A stretch of DNA of 64,000 bases from Methylovulum psychrotolerans (GTDB lineage: Bacteria; Pseudomonadota; Gammaproteobacteria; Methylococcales; Methylomonadaceae): contig NZ_PGFZ01000002.1 in the NCBI RefSeq assembly GCF_002923755.1, forward strand, positions 181,989 to 245,988, read 5' to 3'. Positions 1 to 8,328 of the stretch are shown in pieces. The position numbers and the translations under genes were made by a program. Below the pieces are notes generated by a model, which worked only from the letters and a program-made list of their open reading frames with translations, had not been told where the DNA came from and did not search any database. Positions within the stretch are counted from its first letter, which is position 1. Each line of letters opens with the position of its first letter.

Positions 1-688
1 CGCCTATTAGGGCATCGTCACCCGTATAACCAAATAAGGTATCGTTGCCTGCCAAACCCGATAAGGTATCGTTGCCTGAACCGCCCGTCAGGGTATTGGC
101 ATTGGCATCGCCCGTTTTAATTTGGTCGGCGGCAAAAATCAGTAGGCCTGAATTGGCGGCGGATTCCACTAAATTAAGCGGTTTTTTATAGTTGCCCGGC
201 GACAGTAATTCAAGCTTGCCGTCCGCAACCGCATCGCCATTGCTGTCGATTAAGACTTCTGTGACAAAATTAAAAGATTGTTGGAGAGTGAGGGTGTTGT
301 AGCTAAAGGCATAGGTATAAACATAACGGATTTCTCCAGCCACGCCATTAAATTCTGCATTGCCGATAAAATGTCGGCTGGTTAACGCCGAAAAGTCGAG
401 TTTATCGCCCGCACTAAAATCATGCACTTCTTCGGTGAGGTTCAACGGGTCTATTTGTATGTCGGCAACTGATTTGTAAACAAACAGATCGGCGCCTGCC
501 CCGCCAAATAATTCATCTGCGCCTAGGCCACCTTGTAAAATATCATTACCATTACCGCCTGACAACATATCATTACCCGTGCCGCCAACTAAGGTGTCAT
601 TACCATCTAAGCCATAAAGCCAGTCGATACCTGCTGTGCCTGTTAGGGTATCGTTTGCCGATGTTCCCATTTTTGTATTAATTGCCAT
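1..688 (-). CDS. RTX (hemolysin-type Ca-binding repeat) protein, 3' part outside window
   Basis: An open frame runs on the minus strand from an ATG at 686-688 to the left edge (229 codons, no stop), so the C-terminus is missing. Residues about 29-65 contain tandem nonapeptides of the GGxGxDxLx type, and a second block begins near residue 200 and continues off the edge. Between them is a non-repetitive beta-rich segment. There is no N-terminal signal peptide, as expected for type I secretion substrates, which carry a C-terminal signal. Such repeats bind calcium outside the cell. The ABC/MFP/OMF exporter at 9584-13990 is a plausible partner (inference). The specific function (adhesin, protease, lipase or S-layer) cannot be read because the C-terminus is not visible. 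Confidence 0.85.
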   Translation of the reverse strand, partial: MAINTKMGTSANDTLTGTAGIDWLYGLDGNDTLVGGTGNDMLSGGNGNDILQGGLGADELFGGAGADLFVYKSVADIQIDPLNLTEEVHDFSAGDKLDFSALTSRHFIGNAEFNGVAGEIRYVYTYAFSYNTLTLQQSFNFVTEVLIDSNGDAVADGKLELLSPGNYKKPLNLVESAANSGLLIFAADQIKTGDANANTLTGGSGNDTLSGLAGNDTLFGYTGDDALIG

Positions 689-1088
689 AGATTATCCTGT
701 ATGTATTTAAGTGAGCCTTTCCTAGGAAAAAGACATTCTTAGGTATAAGGCATTGACAGTATAGTCAATGTTTTTAGGCTTTTACAGAATTTATGTAATT
801 AATTTGTATGTTACGGGTAATGGGTGGGCTGGCGGTTATTAGTCCGTTTTTCGTGGGTGCAACGGGATGCATAGCCGAAATGGTTTGTTGGGTTTTTTTA
901 AGGGGATGTTGGCGTAGGGCTGTTTATCGTAAAATCGATTACAACAGCAAGAACCTAAAAACAAAGGTTTAGCAGGCAAGGCCTTAGGCCAGCCATTTAC
1001 GGCGAATGACGCGACGATGTTGCCGTTGGATTGTTGGAAAAAGCGCCGCGTCCTTCTTGGTGAATGTGGTTTGTCAGTATGAAAGGCC
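689..1088. other. Intergenic stretch between RTX gene and fhcC
   Basis: No convincing gene. It contains a 7-bp inverted repeat at 751-770 and AT-rich DNA at 771-840 that probably hold the RTX promoter. The part from 840 to 1088 has no recognisable feature; an open frame there on the minus strand runs into fhcC in another frame and looks spurious. Confidence 0.5.
751..770. promoter_or_regulatory. Inverted repeat upstream of the RTX gene
   Basis: CATTGAC and GTCAATG arms are separated by 6 nt, 63-82 nt upstream of the RTX start. On the minus strand the arm gives TTGACT, a good -35 match, followed by TATACC at sub-optimal spacing (about 15 nt). It could be an operator overlapping a promoter. 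Function is not demonstrated. Confidence 0.35.
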
Positions 1089-1901
1089 TTATTTTTTAAC
1101 CAACACTTCCCCACGCCCCATTTCCGCCATATCCCCGGCATAACGCTGGACGCGGTTAAACGCAGCCGCGCTGTCGGCAAATTTTGAGTTTAACGTTTGG
1201 AAGGCTTTGAACAGCAGGGGTAAAAACGCTAGGGTATGGGTGCCGCAATCGTTGAAGCTGGCGGACAATTGCGGTGGGTTCCAGAGCAATAAAGTGCCAC
1301 GGCGCATGGCGTAGCCTAGGTAACGTCCGGTTTGCCCCATGACCGCGATAGTGCCTGCGGTCATGCGTGAGCCGCAATAATCGCCCGCGTCGCCTTCGAT
1401 AAGGATAGTGCCGCGCCGTAAATGGTCGCCGACCCGCTCACCCGCGTTGCCTTTGACCAAGATCATGCCGCCTTTCATGCCCATTTTGTTGCCGGGCAAC
1501 GCCGCGCCCAAAAAGTCGCCGACATTGCCGACGATTTCCAGATAGCCTTTTTTCATTTCACAACCGGCATACAAGCCGGCATTGCCGGAGACGGTGATGG
1601 TGCCGGTTTTCATGCCCATTGCCAGATACGCGCCCGCGTCGCCTTCCACGCTGATGCTGCCGCCGTCAAGGTCTTTGCCGATGAAGTCGAGCTTTTCAAA
1701 GCTGTTTTTGATGACGATAGTTTGGGTGTCGGAGCCGGACACGCTGAACAAGTCGGCCACGCGCAGTTTGCATTTGCCGCTTTGCAGTTCGATGGCGGCG
1801 ATGTCGCTGGGGTCTTTGTCCTGTAACAGGTGGCAGGACAGCGGTGACATGTCCACGCGCTGGTCGGGGCGGTATTTTAAGGTGAAGGTTAACGCGCTCA
1901 T
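1089..1901 (-). CDS. fhcC: Formyltransferase/hydrolase complex subunit C
   Basis: FhcC (270 aa) is the homolog of formylmethanofuran dehydrogenase subunit C. It belongs to the Fhc complex that moves the formyl group from formyl-tetrahydromethanopterin to a methanofuran analog and releases formate in the cytoplasm. Residues about 70-215 form the right-handed beta-helix, seen as a string of G-[ND]-x-G turns spaced about 18-20 residues apart. The start at 1901 is chosen because its ATG overlaps the fhcD stop (ATGA) and follows an AGGAG box; a longer in-frame extension to 2000 lies entirely within fhcD. Last gene of the operon. No strong terminator is visible downstream. Confidence 0.95.
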   Translation of the reverse strand: MSALTFTLKYRPDQRVDMSPLSCHLLQDKDPSDIAAIELQSGKCKLRVADLFSVSGSDTQTIVIKNSFEKLDFIGKDLDGGSISVEGDAGAYLAMGMKTGTITVSGNAGLYAGCEMKKGYLEIVGNVGDFLGAALPGNKMGMKGGMILVKGNAGERVGDHLRRGTILIEGDAGDYCGSRMTAGTIAVMGQTGRYLGYAMRRGTLLLWNPPQLSASFNDCGTHTLAFLPLLFKAFQTLNSKFADSAAAFNRVQRYAGDMAEMGRGEVLVKK

Positions 1902-2794
1902 GCCATGATCTCCTGTAAATGAAAGTGGAACGGCCCCAGTTTGCCGCCGTAATTGCCCGCGCTGATGCGTTGGATGCCGTTGGCCGCGCCCAGGTCGCAC
2001 ACGGCTTGGATGCCGACGCGCATGGCGTGGTCGATGTCGGCTTTGGTCAGGCCATCAATAACGATTTCCATGACTGATTCAATGTCCGGTGACAAATCGG
2101 TTTTGGTCATGCCTTTTAAGGTCGGGCAGAACGCATCGTTGCTGGATGCGCCCAAGGATTTGTATTTGGAGCCGACTTTGGAGCCGGAACGCACGACCCC
2201 GCCAGGGAAGGGCATGATGACATTGGGGATTTTTCTCATTTCTTCAATCGCCGCTTCACAGGCGGCCAAGGCTTGTGGCTGGGATTGGGCCAAGACCAAA
2301 AAATTGCCGCCGCCAATCGCTTCGACTTGGCCGGTGGTCGCTTCGGCCAAAAATTCGCCGTCCATGACCGGCACCCGCCAATAGCGTTTGCCGCCGATGA
2401 CTTTGGCGATTTGGAAGCCATCGCCGAAGTAGCGCAGGTTTTTGCCTAAGGGGATGCGGGTGCCGCCGTCTATGCCCGCAAACAAGGCCGAAGTCGGCGA
2501 GGTCAACACGCATTGTCCGGCGCGGGTTTCCAGTTGTTTGGCTAGGCCTTTGCCGCCCATGGCAAAGATCATGACGGCCACGCCAGGGCGGCCATCGGGG
2601 GTTTCTTCGGGGCTTAACGTGCGCTCGATACCGGCCTCACAGCCACAGGCGATCACCGATGTGGCAAAGCCGGTCATGGCTTGGGCGGCGATCAGTGCCC
2701 ATTTCTCGTTTTGCGCCGTGATAATGGCGCGGGTCGCTTTCATAGGAAACGCTTCGGCAAACGTAGCGTCTATGGTTACACCGTTAATGATCAT
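1898..2794 (-). CDS. fhcD: Formylmethanofuran:tetrahydromethanopterin formyltransferase
   Basis: FhcD (298 aa, normal length for Ftr) carries out the formyl transfer between formyl-H4MPT and the methanofuran analog within the Fhc complex. The N-terminus (MIINGVTIDATFAEAF) and the Gly-rich C-terminal half (ISAGNYGGKLGPFHFHL) match the Ftr family. The start at 2794 is preferred over an upstream one at 2854 because family members begin with this MIINGV-type segment. Its stop overlaps fhcC by 4 nt. It is separated from fhcA by a three-gene insertion (2867-4946), which is not expected for an otherwise tightly coupled operon. Confidence 0.95.
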   Translation of the reverse strand: MIINGVTIDATFAEAFPMKATRAIITAQNEKWALIAAQAMTGFATSVIACGCEAGIERTLSPEETPDGRPGVAVMIFAMGGKGLAKQLETRAGQCVLTSPTSALFAGIDGGTRIPLGKNLRYFGDGFQIAKVIGGKRYWRVPVMDGEFLAEATTGQVEAIGGGNFLVLAQSQPQALAACEAAIEEMRKIPNVIMPFPGGVVRSGSKVGSKYKSLGASSNDAFCPTLKGMTKTDLSPDIESVMEIVIDGLTKADIDHAMRVGIQAVCDLGAANGIQRISAGNYGGKLGPFHFHLQEIMA

Positions 2795-2866
2795 AGTGTG
2801 TTGCTCATGGTTAATGTGTTTGTTTGTTTTAGAGGGATTAGGGCAAAGGCACAAGTTCGATATAAA

Positions 2867-3091
2867 TCAATTCCATTGGTTAAGATGCCGCCTTTTTTCT
2901 TGGATGGCTTGATACTCCTCATCCGTCATTTCCGGGCTATCAAGCAGAAGCTTCTGGAAATTGTTGGTATCTGGGTTGTTGCCATCCACGGCCAAAATAA
3001 TCAGTTCCACCCGTTTGGCGGTAAAGTCTTTCGGCAGATTGACGTGGATGCTACCGTTGATGACTTCAGTGTATTGTTTGATCGCTTGCAT
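2867..3091 (-). CDS. Small antitoxin-like protein (DUF2281/VapB-like)
   Basis: 74 aa. The N-terminal half alternates beta-strand-like segments (NGSIHVNLPKDF, then VELIILAVDG), which resembles the swapped-hairpin/DUF2281-type antitoxin fold. The C-terminal half is charged and helical (DEEYQAIQEKRR), as in toxin-neutralising tails. No toxin gene accompanies it: upstream is the DUF4276 gene and downstream is fhcD. It is the third gene of the insertion inside the fhc operon, 29 nt after the DUF4276 gene. It could be an orphan antitoxin, or a small regulator of the ATPase/DUF4276 pair. Family assignment is from pattern only. Confidence 0.6.
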   Translation of the reverse strand: MQAIKQYTEVINGSIHVNLPKDFTAKRVELIILAVDGNNPDTNNFQKLLLDSPEMTDEEYQAIQEKRRHLNQWN

Positions 3092-3120
3092 CTGTTTTTC
3101 TCCTTAAGGGTGTGCAACCT

Positions 3121-3846
3121 TTATGGCACAGGATTGATATTGCCGCCCTGGCGTTGTTCTTGTTGCCCTGCCATTAATCTGCCAATCCAGTCATCAAAAT
3201 GGGGGCATTTCGCCCTTAATGCGGTCATGCCAATGTCTTCGGCGATTAACGGCCCCACTTGCGCTTTTTGGTTAGTATATTGTGGCAGGTGGCAGATGAT
3301 TCTTTTTGATGGCGCAGTTTGTGGTGAGCCGTTAATTTCTTCTGGATTTGTATTGCCAATATCGGCTTTCAGTTTATTGATGCCGGTTATCCCATCAGGA
3401 TATAGGCCGCTTAAGCGGTCTGGATCAACTAATAAAAAGGCTTCAAATTCATGAAGCTGGACGTAGGGTATAAACCTATGGTGATTAATGTCCTGGCTAA
3501 TAGCCGCTTCCAGCGTAGCAATTTTACTATACGGGTCGCGGATGTCCTGAATATCCGCTTGATAAGGGCTGTCTTTTCCGGTTGGAAAGGCGTACAGATC
3601 AATAAAGCTGGTGTACCATGTATCCGGCCTGCCATTATCTGAATGTATCCAACGGGTCACGTCATCACGAAATTTACTGTATTGGCGCAAACCGCCTTTG
3701 GCGGGTTTATTGCTCTGCTTATCCCAGCCTGTGGTTATTTTTCGGACGCTGACATAAATGCCCAAAGCCGCAAAATGCCCAACCAAAACCTCATTGACAA
3801 AATTTTCTTCGGTGCTGCCCTCGGCGATGATGTTCAAATATTTCAA
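3121..3846 (-). CDS. DUF4276 protein, partner of the upstream AAA ATPase
   Basis: About 241 aa. The N-terminus carries IIAEGSTEENFV, the E-G-x-T-E signature of DUF4276, and the middle carries YVQLHEFEAFLLVDPDR, the second conserved HEFEA motif. These acidic motifs resemble Toprim-type nuclease centres. The start is uncertain. A TTG at 3846 overlaps the ATPase stop as TTGA and starts right at the conserved KYLNIIAEG segment; another TTG at 3876 would add 10 residues. I prefer 3846. ATPase + DUF4276 pairs are recurrent accessory modules and resemble in design the ATPase/Toprim defence pairs (PARIS, AbiL/RloAB); that functional link is inference. Confidence 0.85.
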   Translation of the reverse strand: MKYLNIIAEGSTEENFVNEVLVGHFAALGIYVSVRKITTGWDKQSNKPAKGGLRQYSKFRDDVTRWIHSDNGRPDTWYTSFIDLYAFPTGKDSPYQADIQDIRDPYSKIATLEAAISQDINHHRFIPYVQLHEFEAFLLVDPDRLSGLYPDGITGINKLKADIGNTNPEEINGSPQTAPSKRIICHLPQYTNQKAQVGPLIAEDIGMTALRAKCPHFDDWIGRLMAGQQEQRQGGNINPVP

Positions 3847-4946
3847 GGGCGGCCCCCAATGATGTTTTTCTCCCAAATTTCCCCGGTCGAAAATGCTTCC
3901 AGGTAGGCTTGTAGCGAAGCGGTGTCGGGCCTTGAGTATTCGGAGCTTCTGCCATGACGGTCAATGACGACCAAATCATCCAAATCAAAGTTATTGACTA
4001 GGCTGATGGACTGCGTGGCGACAAACACTTGGCAATGGCTTGAGGCTGTTTTTATCAGCCCCGCTACGGCATCAATCGCGCTCGGATGCAAGCCCAGCTC
4101 AGGCTCATCTAAGAATAATACGGTCGGCAAGTCTTTAGGGTTTTGGGCCAGTAAGCTGATAAGGGCGATAGTCCTTAGCATCCCATCGGATGCCTGTCCG
4201 GCGTTAAATACTTTATTGGTGCCTTTTTCTTTCCAGCGCAATAAAATTTGCCCAAATTCATCGTACAGCTCAAAATCGTCAAAAAACGGTAGCACTAAAC
4301 GGATGTATTTGATTATCCTTAAATAGTAAGGCTTTTCTTCGTTTTGCAGACGGTATAAAAAGCTGCCGAGGTTGTCGCCATTTTGTTTCAGCCACTTGCC
4401 ATCGGCCAGCGACCATTTCAGTCTCATCGGCGCAGTGTCGCTGGTATTGTGAAACTGATAAACAATGAGTTTCCGCAATAAATTGAGGATGGTGGTCGCG
4501 GTTTCATTGTTAATGCCAGGCAACTTGGCTTCTTCATGGCCTACGCCACAGGTATGCCAATCAACTGCTTGAGCGGTACCGGCCTCTGAAAAGCGGTATT
4601 TTTCTGCCTTAAAAACCAGCTTGTCTGGTTTTGCAAACATTAAGCTAAATTTATACTCATTGATTCCAGACGCTGTTTTTATGGCAATTTGAGCCTCTAT
4701 GCTTTTCGTAATGTCAGCGCCATCGTGCAAAATATCATTTGCCCCCCCTAAATAGGCCACATGCTCTTGAAGTTTGCCGTCAGAATAAAGCATCCAACTT
4801 AAAAATTTAAAGAACGCTATAAAATTGCTTTTACCCGCCCCATGGGGGCCTATCAATATATTGATGGGTCTAGGCGTAAAAACACTAATGTCCTTAATGC
4901 TTTTGTAGCCTTTGATGGTAAAGCTTTCCAGTTTTATAGTTGGCAT
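3843..4946 (-). CDS. AAA family ATPase (AAA_21/COG4637-like), defence-like module
   Basis: 367 aa ABC/SMC-like ATPase. Residues 6-20 (SFTIKGYKSIKDISV) are the typical N-terminal strand. Walker A is GPHGAGKS near residue 33. Walker B is TVLFLDEPELGLHPSA near residue 275, followed by the H-loop region VFVATQSISLV. This architecture is that of OLD/RecF-like predicted ATPases. It starts 46 nt after the fhcA stop and overlaps the DUF4276 gene by 4 nt, so the two are translationally coupled. The DNA is visibly more AT-rich than the flanking fhc genes, consistent with later acquisition. Defence against phage is a likely role but is not shown by the sequence. Confidence 0.9.
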   Translation of the reverse strand: MPTIKLESFTIKGYKSIKDISVFTPRPINILIGPHGAGKSNFIAFFKFLSWMLYSDGKLQEHVAYLGGANDILHDGADITKSIEAQIAIKTASGINEYKFSLMFAKPDKLVFKAEKYRFSEAGTAQAVDWHTCGVGHEEAKLPGINNETATTILNLLRKLIVYQFHNTSDTAPMRLKWSLADGKWLKQNGDNLGSFLYRLQNEEKPYYLRIIKYIRLVLPFFDDFELYDEFGQILLRWKEKGTNKVFNAGQASDGMLRTIALISLLAQNPKDLPTVLFLDEPELGLHPSAIDAVAGLIKTASSHCQVFVATQSISLVNNFDLDDLVVIDRHGRSSEYSRPDTASLQAYLEAFSTGEIWEKNIIGGRP

Positions 4947-4992
4947 ATTATTTGGGTTAAACGGATAGGAAGCATTCTAATGGCATTGAAGT

Positions 4993-6645
4993 TTAAACCA
5001 ACGGATGCACGGTAACACTCCCCCGTCCATCATCGGTAATTTCATCATCGCTGATTTTAAAGTTACCCACTTTCATGGTCAGGTAGCGGTCAAAATAGTC
5101 CTTTAGGCCTTTTTCCACCGAGGGGTCAAAGTCGGGTTTGACGGTGTGGGTGGTTCCCCATGGGGTGGCGATGACTTTGCCGTCAACTACGACCAATTGG
5201 CCGTCCTTAAAGACATAATCGGGTTTTTCGAACATTTGTTCGCGGTTGGGATTGTCGGTGTAGACGGTGATGTCCGCCCAGTTGCCTGCGCTTAAGCCGC
5301 CCCGGTCTTTTAGGCCGATCAGTTTGGCGGCTCCGGCGCGGGTCATGATGGCGATTTCTTGCAAGCTGTATTCGCGGTCTATCGAAGCCAAAGTGGTCAT
5401 TTTTTGCGCTTCGGGGTGGATGGTCGCCAGCATGTCGTTGCGGAAGGATTTGTCCATCAGCAAGCGTATCAGATGCGGGTAGCTGGTGAACGGTGCGCCG
5501 TTGGGATGGTCGGTGGTCAGGAAAATGCGCCACGGGTCATCGACCAACAAGAAGGTTTCCAAGCCTATCGCCCATTGCAAGGCGTTGACAAAATTTTGGT
5601 CTCGGTATTTGAACGGCACGACCCCGCAACCGGCATCACATTCGATGTCCATCGTCACCCATTTGTTGGGGCTGGCGTGTTTGTGGTTGGCGTGTTGGCG
5701 CATACTGTCGCCGGAGGCGGTGACGGTTTGCCCGAACAGGATTTGCCCGACATCGATGGTGATGTTTTTGTTTTTGTTGACGGCTTCGGCAATCTGCGCC
5801 GCGCCGGAGGAGAATTTAAAATCGCCTTCGGTGCCGTAGCTGTGAAACTGGATGTGGGTCAAGTGCATGGGCAAGCCGCCGATGCCTTGGATGGTGTCCA
5901 AGGTCGTTTGCACATTGCCCGGTACGCCCAAGTTGCAGCCGTGGACATGCAGCGGATGGCTTACACCCAATTCTTTGACCGCCGTTGCCAACACCCGCAG
6001 GATTTCACGCGGGGTCACGCCGTAATGGCTGTTTTGCTCATCCAAGTCCAGCTTGCGTTGGTTGAACTTAAACGCATTGATGCCGCCGGGGTTGACGACT
6101 TTAACGCCGATGGCTTTGGCGGAATTGATCGTCCACGCCACATAGTCGTTAATGGCCTTTTGGTCTTGTTTGGCGGTGAGCATCCGCAGCAGGTAGTCGT
6201 CACTACCGAGCATGACGTAACCGCCTTTGTCCAAAATCGGGATGTCGCCCATTTCCATGTGCGCCTGACGGGCATTGATCGGCAACAGCGCGGGTTCAAA
6301 GCCTGCGGTATAGCCCATTTCCGCATAGCGGTAGCCGGTGACGAAAGTGCTGGGCATGGCGTGGCCGCAACCGGAGCGGCAGATATGGGTGCGCTCGACC
6401 GGATCGGCGCGATGGTCTTCGGGCAACAGGGTACGGGCGATGTTGCCCTTGCCGCCGCCGATGTGGGTGTGCATGTCGATGGCCCCTGACATCACCACCT
6501 TGCCTTTCAGGTCGTAGTCCTTATCGGGCGTGGCTTCGGCGGGCGCGTTGATGATGCGCCCGTCTTGGATGTAAATGTCCTGTTGCTGTCCGGCTATGCC
6601 AGCGGCTGGGTCATAGACAGTGCCGCCGCTTAATTTGATTAACAT
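4993..6645 (-). CDS. fhcA: Formyltransferase/hydrolase complex subunit A (amidohydrolase)
   Basis: FhcA (550 aa) is the amidohydrolase-fold subunit, homologous to FwdA/FmdA, that hydrolyses formyl-methanofuran analog to formate in the methylotrophic Fhc complex. The zinc-site HxH is at residues 59 and 61 (IDMHTHIGGG). Further His-rich metal-site segments are HPLHVHGCN and LTTDHPNGAP, and LPMHLTHIQ is also present. Length is typical. It lies 9 nt downstream of fhcB. A long plus-strand open frame (5359-6489) antisense to it is a codon-bias shadow. Confidence 0.97.
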   Translation of the reverse strand: MLIKLSGGTVYDPAAGIAGQQQDIYIQDGRIINAPAEATPDKDYDLKGKVVMSGAIDMHTHIGGGKGNIARTLLPEDHRADPVERTHICRSGCGHAMPSTFVTGYRYAEMGYTAGFEPALLPINARQAHMEMGDIPILDKGGYVMLGSDDYLLRMLTAKQDQKAINDYVAWTINSAKAIGVKVVNPGGINAFKFNQRKLDLDEQNSHYGVTPREILRVLATAVKELGVSHPLHVHGCNLGVPGNVQTTLDTIQGIGGLPMHLTHIQFHSYGTEGDFKFSSGAAQIAEAVNKNKNITIDVGQILFGQTVTASGDSMRQHANHKHASPNKWVTMDIECDAGCGVVPFKYRDQNFVNALQWAIGLETFLLVDDPWRIFLTTDHPNGAPFTSYPHLIRLLMDKSFRNDMLATIHPEAQKMTTLASIDREYSLQEIAIMTRAGAAKLIGLKDRGGLSAGNWADITVYTDNPNREQMFEKPDYVFKDGQLVVVDGKVIATPWGTTHTVKPDFDPSVEKGLKDYFDRYLTMKVGNFKISDDEITDDGRGSVTVHPLV

Positions 6646-6654
6646 GGTGTTTCC

Positions 6655-7911
6655 TTATAAAGCGTGTTCAATGGCATTCAGGACATCCGCCGTACTAGGC
6701 AAACCCGAATCGCGTAATTTTTTCAGCCGGATGGCGACGACATTATCCATGCGGAAAGCGTGTCCGGCATGGTCTATCCCAGGTGTGCCGACGGGGATGT
6801 ACACATCAGGCTCTTGGCTAAAGGTCATGCCGGAGCGGCCCACCACAATAGTTGGCAAGCCAGTGACGGGTGGCACGGACTGGCTGTTGAACGCTTGTAC
6901 CCAGACCAGCGCGTCCGCTTCGCCGTTGGCCAGCAACGTGCGGGAGTCGTTCAGGAACGGGTCGTATTCGGGATAACCCCGGCTAAAGCGCGTCCGTGCC
7001 GGATAGCCGGTCGTCCAACCGCACACTTGGTTGGCGGTTTGGTCGCCTTCCTTGCCCGCCAAGGGCAAACCGGAACAGCGGGTGTTTTGGTCGTTAATGT
7101 CCTTAATCATCTCCGAGAGCGTTTGCACAGTCAGTTCGGCTTGGCTATAGGCCAACGCCCCCGCCGCCCACGTCACCACGCCGTACTTTGCCGCTTTAAG
7201 TTGGTCGGCAATGCCCTGCAAATCGGCCACCGCCAATCCCGCCACGCAGGCGCTACGGATAGGCTGTTTTTTCACCAACGCGCGTAAAACCGCCATGACT
7301 TCGGGCAGGTCGGCGGTGGCGCATTCAAACACTTGGGCTTGATTGCCGTTAGGCGAAGTCGAGGCGCTGCCGCTGGGGGCTTTGCCCAGATAGATCACCT
7401 GCCGTTGGCTGGAGTCCTCAACGAACATGGCATCCGTCCACAAATAACGCTCGAAAAAGCGCGGCGCGAAGGCTTCCAAATCCGTACCGACAACCAGCAG
7501 CACATCACAACGGTTTTTCACCTCCGCCAGCGTGGTGTTCATCCAACCGGAGTCTTGCAAGGCCAAGAAGTTATTGCGGGCACCGACAAAATTCATATTA
7601 TCGACCACCGCGCCGCAATGGTCAGCCAAGGCCAGTAAGCCCCGCATCCCGTTGACATCGGTGGCGCAACCGCCGATGACGGGCAGTTTGGTGTTTCTTA
7701 ATAATTCTGCCGCCTTGGCGACAGCGGCCTCTAGGCTGGCTTCCTTGCCACCCACCCGTGGGCTGGTGTCGGTAATGGCTTGTTCAAACAGCGGCGTATT
7801 GACCGCGCAGCCATTGGCTGTCACTTTCAGCGATAGGCCGTCCACCTGAATGCTCAGGTCATCCGTGCCGATACCGCAAAAAGGACTGGGTACTTCAGTT
7901 ATTTCAGTCAT
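6655..7911 (-). CDS. fhcB: Formyltransferase/hydrolase complex subunit B
   Basis: FhcB (418 aa) corresponds to the molybdopterin subunit B of archaeal formylmethanofuran dehydrogenase. In methylotrophs it is known to lack the metal centre and serves as scaffold and binding site for the methanofuran analog. The N-terminus has PFCGIGTDDL near residue 9, where archaeal enzymes carry extra cysteines. The start at 7911 follows an AAAGGAC box; an upstream in-frame start at 7956 lies in the leader. First gene of the operon in transcription order B-A-D-C, with a promoter candidate at 7975-8003. Confidence 0.95.
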   Translation of the reverse strand: MTEITEVPSPFCGIGTDDLSIQVDGLSLKVTANGCAVNTPLFEQAITDTSPRVGGKEASLEAAVAKAAELLRNTKLPVIGGCATDVNGMRGLLALADHCGAVVDNMNFVGARNNFLALQDSGWMNTTLAEVKNRCDVLLVVGTDLEAFAPRFFERYLWTDAMFVEDSSQRQVIYLGKAPSGSASTSPNGNQAQVFECATADLPEVMAVLRALVKKQPIRSACVAGLAVADLQGIADQLKAAKYGVVTWAAGALAYSQAELTVQTLSEMIKDINDQNTRCSGLPLAGKEGDQTANQVCGWTTGYPARTRFSRGYPEYDPFLNDSRTLLANGEADALVWVQAFNSQSVPPVTGLPTIVVGRSGMTFSQEPDVYIPVGTPGIDHAGHAFRMDNVVAIRLKKLRDSGLPSTADVLNAIEHAL

Positions 7912-7974
7912 TGAGCTGTCCTTTGATGGTTTTGGGGTATAAAAAACGCCAGTCACCCGCGTTGTGTGGCCGAT

Positions 7975-8003
7975 ATTCTAGCTTGATTTTATCGTGCTGT
8001 CTT
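7975..8003 (-). promoter_or_regulatory. Candidate sigma-70 promoter of fhcB operon
   Basis: On the minus strand AAGACA (-35) is followed after 17 nt by TAGAAT (-10, 5 of 6 matches), placing the start about 57 nt upstream of fhcB. Confidence 0.5.
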
Positions 8004-8098
8004 GGGTGGGTAGATTATGGGAGAGGGGATAGGTGATTTTGGGGTCGGCAGGCTTGATTAAGGCATGCCCGGCATTAATTTATAAAAGGTGTTTCGCT

Positions 8099-8126
8099 TT
8101 GCTTAATAAGCTATATACGCTATACT
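8099..8126 (+). promoter_or_regulatory. Candidate sigma-70 promoter of the OmpA-like gene
   Basis: TTGCTT (-35), 16-nt spacer, TATACT (-10). It would give an untranslated leader of about 195 nt before the start at 8329. A second TATAAT at 8145-8150 has no good -35 at proper spacing. Confidence 0.45.
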
Positions 8127-8328
8127 TTGTCTCAATAAAGCTACTATAATTGCCAATGTAACAACAGTTTTTTTATTGGTTGCTAAAAAGCTATGATTGG
8201 CTTTTGGTTATCTGCATGAAATTTATTGCCTGTCAAATACCTTGCTGTTGGGTTTGAATCCAAAATACATGCCGCTTCTTTTGGGGTCGCCTTGTTTGTC
8301 CCTTAACTCTCTTTTAGGAAAATATGTT

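Larger units (their letters stand above)
7912..8328. other. Divergent promoter region fhcB / ompA-like gene
   Basis: A 417-nt region between divergent genes. It holds one promoter candidate for each side (7975-8003 minus, 8099-8126 plus). No other gene is supported; the in-frame extension upstream of the OmpA-like start (8197-8328) lacks a signal peptide and is taken as leader. Confidence 0.5.

Noticed and set aside
839-1180. 113-codon minus-strand frame overlapping the fhcC end
   Set aside because: Overlaps fhcC in another frame, has an Arg/Pro/Cys-rich random composition and no ribosome site.
5359-6489. 376-codon plus-strand open frame antisense to fhcA
   Set aside because: It lies wholly opposite a strongly conserved gene, and its composition (Val/Gly/His/Gln-rich) is that of a complementary-strand shadow.
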